6,623 nucleotides of DNA from Clostridia bacterium. Its GTDB lineage: Bacteria > Bacillota > Clostridia > Oscillospirales > CAG-272. This document shows positions 1 through 4,005 of the stretch, one piece after another. The translations under genes were made by a program, and so were the position numbers. Within the stretch, counting starts at the first letter, position 1. The number at the start of each line of letters is the position of its first letter. The notes under the pieces were generated by a model, which saw only the letters and a list, made by a program, of their open reading frames with translations, searched no databases and was not told the origin of the DNA. The stretch is taken from positions 1 to 6,623 of the forward strand of contig CAADYN010000069.1 of assembly GCA_900753285.1 (NCBI GenBank), given 5' to 3'.

Positions 1-218
1 CTGCTGCTGAAGAAACAGTTGCTGAAACTGAAGCTGCTGCTGAAGAAACAGAAGCTGAAACAGTTGCTGAAACTGAAGCTGCTGCTGAAGAAACAGTAGA
101 AGCTCCCGCTGCGGATGCATCCGCTGAAACAGCTCCTCAGACCTTCGATATGGGTATCATCGCTGCTGCTGCCGCTGTTGTATCCCTCGCAGGCTACGCT
201 GTTGCTAAGAAGCACTAA
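1..218 (+). CDS. C-terminal end of a cell-surface protein with Ala/Glu/Thr-rich repeat spacer and membrane anchor (5' truncated)
   Basis: Only the last 71 codons are in the window (reading frame begins at base 3, stop TAA 216-218). The first 45 or so residues are low-complexity Ala, Glu and Thr with Val (runs such as AAEETVAETE), typical of an extended, acidic wall-spanning spacer. After APQTFDMG comes a hydrophobic segment of about 18 residues (bases 150-206, rich in Ala, Ile and Val) and a short basic tail, KKH. This order (Pro-rich spacer, PQT-type motif, membrane segment, positive tail) is that of Gram-positive C-terminal cell-wall sorting or anchoring signals. Unlike an LPxTG-type signal, the residue after Thr is Phe rather than Gly, so sortase processing is uncertain and it may simply stay membrane-anchored. 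Codon use is very restricted (GCT, GAA and ACA dominate), unlike the downstream genes, which may reflect high expression or repeat expansion. The N-terminal functional domain lies outside the window, so the role is unknown. Confidence 0.85.
   Translation, partial: AAEETVAETEAAAEETEAETVAETEAAAEETVEAPAADASAETAPQTFDMGIIAAAAAVVSLAGYAVAKKH
12..95 (+). repeat. 45-bp tandem repeat within the surface-protein spacer
   Basis: Bases 12-50 and 57-95 are identical over 39 bases at a period of 45 bases (15 codons), so the repeat is in frame. It encodes the unit ETVAETEAAAEET with a short Glu-Ala insert between copies. A shorter Ala-Ala-Glu-Glu-Thr block occurs three times in all. The array may continue left of the window. 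In-frame length change by slippage or recombination would alter only spacer length. Confidence 0.85.
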
Positions 219-240
219 GTTAAACTTAAAGCTTAAATAA

Positions 241-271
241 GGAGACAGGGTTCATCCCTGTTTTCTTTTTT
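241..271 (+). terminator. Rho-independent terminator of the surface-protein gene
   Basis: The core stem is ACAGGG pairing with CCCTGT around a TTCAT loop. It can extend outward to 10 pairs with two G-U wobbles, and is followed by a T-rich run at 261-271. It lies 22 bases after the stop codon at 218, the expected place for an intrinsic terminator. Confidence 0.85.
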
Positions 272-284
272 ATGAAATTACATA

Positions 285-325
285 AGAAAATCTCCGACGC
301 CCGCTTTAGGTATCGGAGATTCTTT
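285..325 (-). terminator. Intrinsic terminator of the leftward regulator-flavodiiron operon, probably bidirectional
   Basis: A perfect 9-bp stem, AATCTCCGA (289-297) with TCGGAGATT (313-321), encloses a 15-base loop. Read leftward, it lies just after the flavodiiron stop codon (340-342) and is followed by a T run (TTTTCTTATG on the minus strand). Read rightward, it is followed by TCTTTTATTT, so it could also back up the terminator at 241-271. Such an arrangement is usual between convergent genes. Confidence 0.8.
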
Positions 326-339
326 TATTTATCTTTGCC

Positions 340-2160
340 TTATTCTATCGGCTCAAAGTCGGCAGCTCCGTGTTTGCAGAGCGGGCAGATGTAGTCCTCC
401 GGCAGTGTATCTCCCTCGTAGACATATCCGCAGACCTTGCACACAAAGCCCTTCTTTCCGGCAGTTTCCGGCTTCGGCTTGACGTTGTTCTGGTAGTAGG
501 TGTAGGTCATCGTTTCCTTGTCGCTGAGAACTCTCGCCTCGGTGACGGAGCAGATGAACATTCCGTGCGTGCCGAGATCCACATAATTCTCGACCTTGAG
601 AGACATGAAGGAGTTGATATACTTAGGCAGGAACACAAGACCGTTGTCGCTTCTGTAGTTGTTTATATCAACCTCACATTTCGCGAACTTGTCAACGTTT
701 CTGCCGCTCCGGAAGCCGAAATTCTCGAACACGGAGAACGGAGCTTCAACGGACAGGCAGCACACGTTCATTTTTCCGGTCTGTTCTATAACATGGTGGG
801 AGTAGTTCGCCTTGTTTATCGTTACCGCAACTCTGTTCGGAGTGTCGGTGAGCTGGGACACGGTGTTTACTATAAGTCCGTTGTCGCGCTTTCCGTCGTT
901 TGAGGTGACAACATACAAGCCGTATCCTATATTAAACAGTGCCTTCATGTCGTTCTTGTTGGCTCTGTCGGACGACTGCGCGATGTATTCACGGCACAGC
1001 TCATCTGTCATGGCTTCAATCTGCTCGCGGTTTTCGTCGTTCAGCGCGGACTTAATCTTTACGACAGGCTCTACGAATGTAAGGTTCTTCGACTCTTCAA
1101 GCATTCCCTTCATTATCTTAGCGGCGAGGGGAGCCCATGTTCCGTTTTCGACAAAAGCAATCGTGCGGTTTTTGAATGCTCTCTCGGTGAGGTGGTCGAT
1201 ATACTCCTTCATGAACGGGAATATGCCGGAGTTATAGGTTGTCGTTGCTAAAACGAGCTTGCTGTATCTGAAAGCGTCGGCTACGGCTTCTGACATATCA
1301 CATCTCGCGAGGTCATGCACAACAACCTTCGGGCATCCCTTTGCAGTCAGCTTTTCCGCGATTATTTCAGCCGCACGCTTTGTGTTGCCGTAGACGGAGG
1401 TGTAAGCCACAACTATGCCCTCGTCCTCGACAGTATACGACGACCATGTGTTGTACTTTAAAATGTAGTAGTCAAGTCTGTCCTCGAGAACTGGACCGTG
1501 GAGGGGGAGTATCTTTGCGATATCGAGCTTTGCGGCTTTTTTGAGGAGCGCCTGAACCTGTACGCCGTACTTTCCTACAATTCCGATGTAGTAGCGTCTC
1601 GCCTCATCCGTCCATGTCTCGGGTGTGGTTTCTTCGCCGTTGTCAAGCGCACCGAACTTGCCGAATCCGTCAGCGGAGAACAGGAGCTTGTCAAGGCTGT
1701 CGTATGTTACCATAACCTCGGGCCAGTGAACCATGGGAGCAAACACAAACGTAAGAGTATGTGCGCCGAGTGTTAGTGGTTCTCCGTCGGCTACAACCAC
1801 TCTCTGTCCCTCAAAATCCGTTCCGAAGAACTGCTTCATCATGTTGAAGGTTTTTACATTTGCGACAACCGTAGTATCGGGATAGGTCTTTACGAAGTTC
1901 ATAACGTTGGCGGAATGGTCGGGCTCCATGTGCTGAACAACGAGATAATCGGGCTTGCGTGAGCCTAAAACCTCTGCGACATTGTCAAGCCATTCGTGAG
2001 TGAAGTGCGCGTCCACGGTATCCATCACCGCGATTTTTTCATCCATTATAACGTAGGAATTGTACGACATTCCCTGAGGAACACGGTACTGACCCTCGAA
2101 AAGGTCCACATTATGATCGTTTACGCCTACATAAAATACGCTTTCGGTTACTTTTTTCAT
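340..2160 (-). CDS. Four-domain flavodiiron protein (oxygen/nitric-oxide reductase) with flavin reductase and rubredoxin domains
   Basis: Soluble 606-residue enzyme, predicted to reduce O2 to water and/or NO to N2O as anaerobe self-defence. Domain 1 (about 1-245) is the metallo-beta-lactamase-like diiron domain. All seven expected iron ligands are visible: H77, E79, D81 and H82 (HMEPDH), H145, D164 and H221. Domain 2 (about 248-395) is a flavodoxin-like FMN domain with the phosphate loop TSVYGNT (254-260). Domain 3 (about 403-562) resembles the FMN-binding flavin reductase family. Domain 4 (569-606) is a rubredoxin with Cys574, 577, 592 and 595. Only 14 residues separate its two CxxC pairs, shorter than in classical rubredoxins. 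Simple FprA proteins stop after domain 2, at about 400 residues. In Moorella, flavin reductase plus rubredoxin form a separate partner, Hrb; here they are fused on. The ATG has a GGAGG 6 bases upstream. It follows the Crp/Fnr gene by 13 bases, so the two are co-transcribed. The preference for O2 or NO cannot be read from the sequence. Confidence 0.95.
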   Translation of the reverse strand: MKKVTESVFYVGVNDHNVDLFEGQYRVPQGMSYNSYVIMDEKIAVMDTVDAHFTHEWLDNVAEVLGSRKPDYLVVQHMEPDHSANVMNFVKTYPDTTVVANVKTFNMMKQFFGTDFEGQRVVVADGEPLTLGAHTLTFVFAPMVHWPEVMVTYDSLDKLLFSADGFGKFGALDNGEETTPETWTDEARRYYIGIVGKYGVQVQALLKKAAKLDIAKILPLHGPVLEDRLDYYILKYNTWSSYTVEDEGIVVAYTSVYGNTKRAAEIIAEKLTAKGCPKVVVHDLARCDMSEAVADAFRYSKLVLATTTYNSGIFPFMKEYIDHLTERAFKNRTIAFVENGTWAPLAAKIMKGMLEESKNLTFVEPVVKIKSALNDENREQIEAMTDELCREYIAQSSDRANKNDMKALFNIGYGLYVVTSNDGKRDNGLIVNTVSQLTDTPNRVAVTINKANYSHHVIEQTGKMNVCCLSVEAPFSVFENFGFRSGRNVDKFAKCEVDINNYRSDNGLVFLPKYINSFMSLKVENYVDLGTHGMFICSVTEARVLSDKETMTYTYYQNNVKPKPETAGKKGFVCKVCGYVYEGDTLPEDYICPLCKHGAADFEPIE

Positions 2161-2166
2161 CTCAAA

Positions 2167-2171
2167 CCTCC
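2167..2171 (-). promoter_or_regulatory. Ribosome binding site of the flavodiiron gene
   Basis: GGAGG on the minus strand, 6 bases before the ATG at 2160. It sits in the 13-base gap after the regulator's stop codon (2174-2176), which supports one mRNA with closely coupled translation. Confidence 0.85.
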
Positions 2172-2173
2172 GA

Positions 2174-2845
2174 TTATGATAGTTTTATTATTGTAAATTC
2201 GTTTTTGCAGTATTCGATAAGTCCGTCTTTTTTCATTCTTGAAAGCTCCGCGGACATTGCGCTTCTGTCTACTCCGAGATAGTCTGCCAGCTCCTGTCGG
2301 TTCATCGGGATAACAAACGGCTTTTCCCTCTCCCGCTCGTTCACGGCAAGGTACGACATCAGCTTTTTTCTCATGCTACGCTGTGACATATGGCAGGACT
2401 TCCACACCAGAGCGGCGTTTCGTTTGGCAAGGGAGAACAATGCGTTGTACACGAGCTTTCGGTGGGCGTCGCAGTGCTGTTCGCATTCGTTTAAGAGTCG
2501 GCTCGCGTCCATCATGAGTATCTCGCAGGCTTCTTCCGCGCTGACATACGTCTCGGGAGCGTTTTCGCCGTGTTTCTCGCTGATAGCAGCCGACAAGCCG
2601 AATATGCCGCCCTTTTCTATGGTGTCGAGGATGAACTTGTTCCCGTCCGGGTCTATCCATTCGGCACGAGCTTTTCCGGAGAGCATTATTCCTATCCGCT
2701 TGTAACGGCTTCCCGGCTTTGAGACGTACTCGCCCGCGTCAAACTTGCACACGACAGCTCCGGTACACTGAACGACCTGTTCTATTTCTTCGTCCGTCAT
2801 GCCAGAGAACATTGCAAGTCCCGCGGCGTGCTTTACCAGTGACAT
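2174..2845 (-). CDS. Crp/Fnr-family transcriptional regulator
   Basis: Predicted DNA-binding regulator of 223 residues from the ATG at 2845. An in-frame GTG at 2854 would add three residues, but GGTGAG lies 4 bases before the ATG and overlaps that GTG, so the ATG is preferred. The N-terminal part (about 10-120) has the cNMP-binding beta-roll pattern of the family (GEYVSKPGS, IGIMLSGKARA, GGIFGLSAAI). It lacks the RS/TA-type phosphate-binding signature of cAMP-responsive CRP, so cAMP is an unlikely ligand. A long dimerisation helix follows. The C-terminal winged helix-turn-helix reads NRQELADYLGVDRSAMSAEL. Seven cysteines are scattered through the chain, with no N-terminal cluster like that of FNR for an iron-sulfur site. 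It is the first gene of an operon with the flavodiiron enzyme, so regulation of that operon in response to oxygen, NO or redox state is the best inference; the signal is unknown. The family also includes HcpR-type NO regulators, but assignment to that subgroup is unproven. Confidence 0.9.
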   Translation of the reverse strand: MSLVKHAAGLAMFSGMTDEEIEQVVQCTGAVVCKFDAGEYVSKPGSRYKRIGIMLSGKARAEWIDPDGNKFILDTIEKGGIFGLSAAISEKHGENAPETYVSAEEACEILMMDASRLLNECEQHCDAHRKLVYNALFSLAKRNAALVWKSCHMSQRSMRKKLMSYLAVNEREREKPFVIPMNRQELADYLGVDRSAMSAELSRMKKDGLIEYCKNEFTIIKLS

Positions 2846-2849
2846 TTTT

Positions 2850-2858
2850 CTCACCGCC
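2850..2858 (-). promoter_or_regulatory. Ribosome binding site that fixes the regulator start
   Basis: GGCGGTGAG on the minus strand ends 4 bases before the ATG at 2845. The in-frame GTG at 2854 lies inside this site and has no comparable purine-rich sequence in front of it, which argues for the ATG start. Confidence 0.75.
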
Positions 2859-2884
2859 GTTCTTATTAAGATTAGTTCTCAATA

Positions 2885-2913
2885 AGTATATCACAAAAGG
2901 ATATTCTTGTCAA
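2885..2913 (-). promoter_or_regulatory. Sigma-A promoter of the regulator-flavodiiron operon
   Basis: On the minus strand, TTGACA (2908-2913) is separated by exactly 17 bases from TATACT (2885-2890), nearly the full consensus. The predicted start of transcription is near 2878, giving a leader of about 33 bases before the ATG at 2845. An inverted repeat ATATC-N7-GATAT (2888-2904) lies in the spacer, and a perfect 12-bp AT palindrome (2922-2933) lies just upstream of the -35. Either could be an operator or, for the palindrome, an UP-like element. Confidence 0.85.
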
Positions 2914-2936
2914 GAGCTTTTTTATAATTATAACAA

Positions 2937-2981
2937 AATATCCGCGTCTGTTATGTTGCAGTTACAACGGACACGGATATT
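2937..2981 (-). terminator. Long-stem terminator of the membrane-protein gene
   Basis: The arms 2937-2952 and 2966-2981 pair over 16 positions with one mismatch and one G-U wobble; the outer part is AATATCCG with CGGATATT. The hairpin starts 20 bases after the stop codon (3002-3004). On the minus strand it is followed by TTTTGTTAT, a modest T run. It isolates the gene from the promoter of the regulator operon only about 25 bases further on. Confidence 0.75.
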
Positions 2982-3001
2982 GTTATCTTTATTTTGCAGG
3001 A

Positions 3002-3823
3002 TTATTCAGCTGTTACGGTATCTTCCGGCGGAACATATCCCTCGGGGTAATCGAAGGTCAGCATTTTCTTGAAGAAGTCGAGGTTGTACTCGTACTTTTT
3101 CTCCGCCTTCTTCTTGCCAGTGAACACCGACATTGTAGAAAGTCTTCTCAGCGCGATAACGGCGTCGTCGGGGAATATTTTTGCGGCGTCATAGAATTTG
3201 CACAGCTTTGTCTCGGAGAAGCGCACGCCGTATTCGTCTATAGCTCCCGCGGGAATCTCGTCAAATATCTCCGACAGCGGCATGAATCCGCTCTCCGAAG
3301 CAACCGACTGATACTGGTCTTCCGCAAGAATGCATATGGACGACTCGCTGCCGAAAATCTCGTAGGTGAAGCGTTCGCTCGTCTGCTTGTTCGTCAGCTT
3401 GTCCACCGCCGCAGTCTCACCTTCCTCGGCAACGCTTTCGATATAGTCGCTCATCTGGTCGCCGCTCATGAATATCATGTCGTTCAGCTGTGCGTACTTC
3501 TTTCCGTCGCCGTTGTAGTCGGGCATCATACCCTGCAAAACCTCGCAGAACGCCTTATTCTGGTTCGCTGTTATGTACTCGGGTCCGGCGTAAATAAGGC
3601 TTATATCGGGGTTCTGATGTGTCAGAAACTGCCACGACGCTATGCCTATGATAAATGCGAAAGCCGCTATCATGATTATTCTGAATCGGTAGTGATACCA
3701 GAAGTTCCCGAGCTTGTCTATTTTCAGCGGCTCTTCGTCATGCTCCTCTTCTCCTCCGCCGAGAACGCGCAGTTTTTTCGCCTCGTTGGATTCGTTTTCG
3801 TTGTTAAGTTTTTTGTCGTCCAT
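3002..3823 (-). CDS. Single-pass membrane protein of unknown function with a large extracytoplasmic domain
   Basis: The chain is 273 residues from the ATG at 3823. Fifteen further codons are open upstream (to an ATG at 3868), but AGGAGA lies 7 bases before 3823, so the shorter form is preferred. Residues 1-47 are charged and hydrophilic, ending in LGNFWYHYRFR. Residues about 48-67 form one hydrophobic helix (IIMIAAFAFIIGIASW). The remaining 200 or so residues are predicted outside the cell because the basic side lies before the helix. The outer domain contains PDISLIYAGPEY, then MMPDYNGDGKKYAQLND, then a hydrophobic-strand segment followed by GFMPLSEIFDEIP. From memory, an NFWYxH motif before one helix and a 'DxNGDG' outer domain recur in conserved hypothetical proteins of gut Clostridia; the outer domain may be fold-related to solute-binding proteins, but no binding site is recognisable. 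It is monocistronic, between its own promoter and a terminator. Confidence 0.85.
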   Translation of the reverse strand: MDDKKLNNENESNEAKKLRVLGGGEEEHDEEPLKIDKLGNFWYHYRFRIIMIAAFAFIIGIASWQFLTHQNPDISLIYAGPEYITANQNKAFCEVLQGMMPDYNGDGKKYAQLNDMIFMSGDQMSDYIESVAEEGETAAVDKLTNKQTSERFTYEIFGSESSICILAEDQYQSVASESGFMPLSEIFDEIPAGAIDEYGVRFSETKLCKFYDAAKIFPDDAVIALRRLSTMSVFTGKKKAEKKYEYNLDFFKKMLTFDYPEGYVPPEDTVTAE

Positions 3824-3830
3824 ATGTGAC

Positions 3831-3836
3831 TCTCCT
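3831..3836 (-). promoter_or_regulatory. Ribosome binding site that fixes the membrane-protein start
   Basis: AGGAGA on the minus strand, 7 bases before the ATG at 3823. The farther ATG at 3868 has no such site, and it lies almost at the predicted transcription start of the promoter at 3881-3909, so it would barely be on the mRNA. Confidence 0.8.
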
Positions 3837-3880
3837 GTTAAAAGTGCAATTCTGTCCGTAAATAACATTCATCACATTTT

Positions 3881-3909
3881 ATTATAACAAATCATGATAA
3901 ACAATACAA
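3881..3909 (-). promoter_or_regulatory. Extended -10 sigma-A promoter of the membrane-protein gene
   Basis: On the minus strand, TTGTAT (3904-3909) lies 17 bases from a perfect TATAAT (3881-3886). TG at the -15/-14 positions gives an extended -10 (TGTTATAAT). Predicted transcription starts near 3874, giving a leader of about 50 bases. It is back to back with the araB promoter; the two -35 elements are 42 bases apart. Confidence 0.8.
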
Positions 3910-3951
3910 GAGAATTGTGTTACTATTTTTCTTTTTGAGCAAATTTTTAAA

Positions 3952-3980
3952 TTGACTTTAATTTGAGTTTGGAGTATAAT
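3952..3980 (+). promoter_or_regulatory. Sigma-A promoter of the ribulokinase gene
   Basis: TTGACT (3952-3957) and a perfect TATAAT (3975-3980) are 17 bases apart. Transcription should start near 3987, leaving a short leader of roughly 20-30 bases. The -35 is overlapped by inverted repeats: AAATT (3949-3953) with AATTT (3960-3964), and CAAATT (3940-3945) with AATTTG (3960-3965). They could be a repressor operator, though the region is AT-rich and such matches arise easily. Confidence 0.8.
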
Positions 3981-4005
3981 GTAAGTGTAGAAATTTTGAC
4001 GAGGG

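Noticed and set aside
370..1776. Several open frames on the plus strand, each about 65-180 codons, opposite the flavodiiron gene
   Set aside because: They are antisense to a gene with complete family motifs, lack convincing ribosome binding sites, and encode sequences resembling no protein I know.
2879..2896. CRP/HcpR-like site (TTGTGA-N6-TATTGA on the minus strand) overlapping the operon promoter -10
   Set aside because: Only the first half-site matches the TTGTGA-N6-TCACAA pattern; the second agrees at just two of six positions, so it is not supported as an operator.
3824..3868. Upstream extension of the membrane-protein gene to the ATG at 3868
   Set aside because: There is no Shine-Dalgarno before 3868, and the predicted transcription start lies only a few bases upstream, whereas 3823 has AGGAGA at proper spacing.
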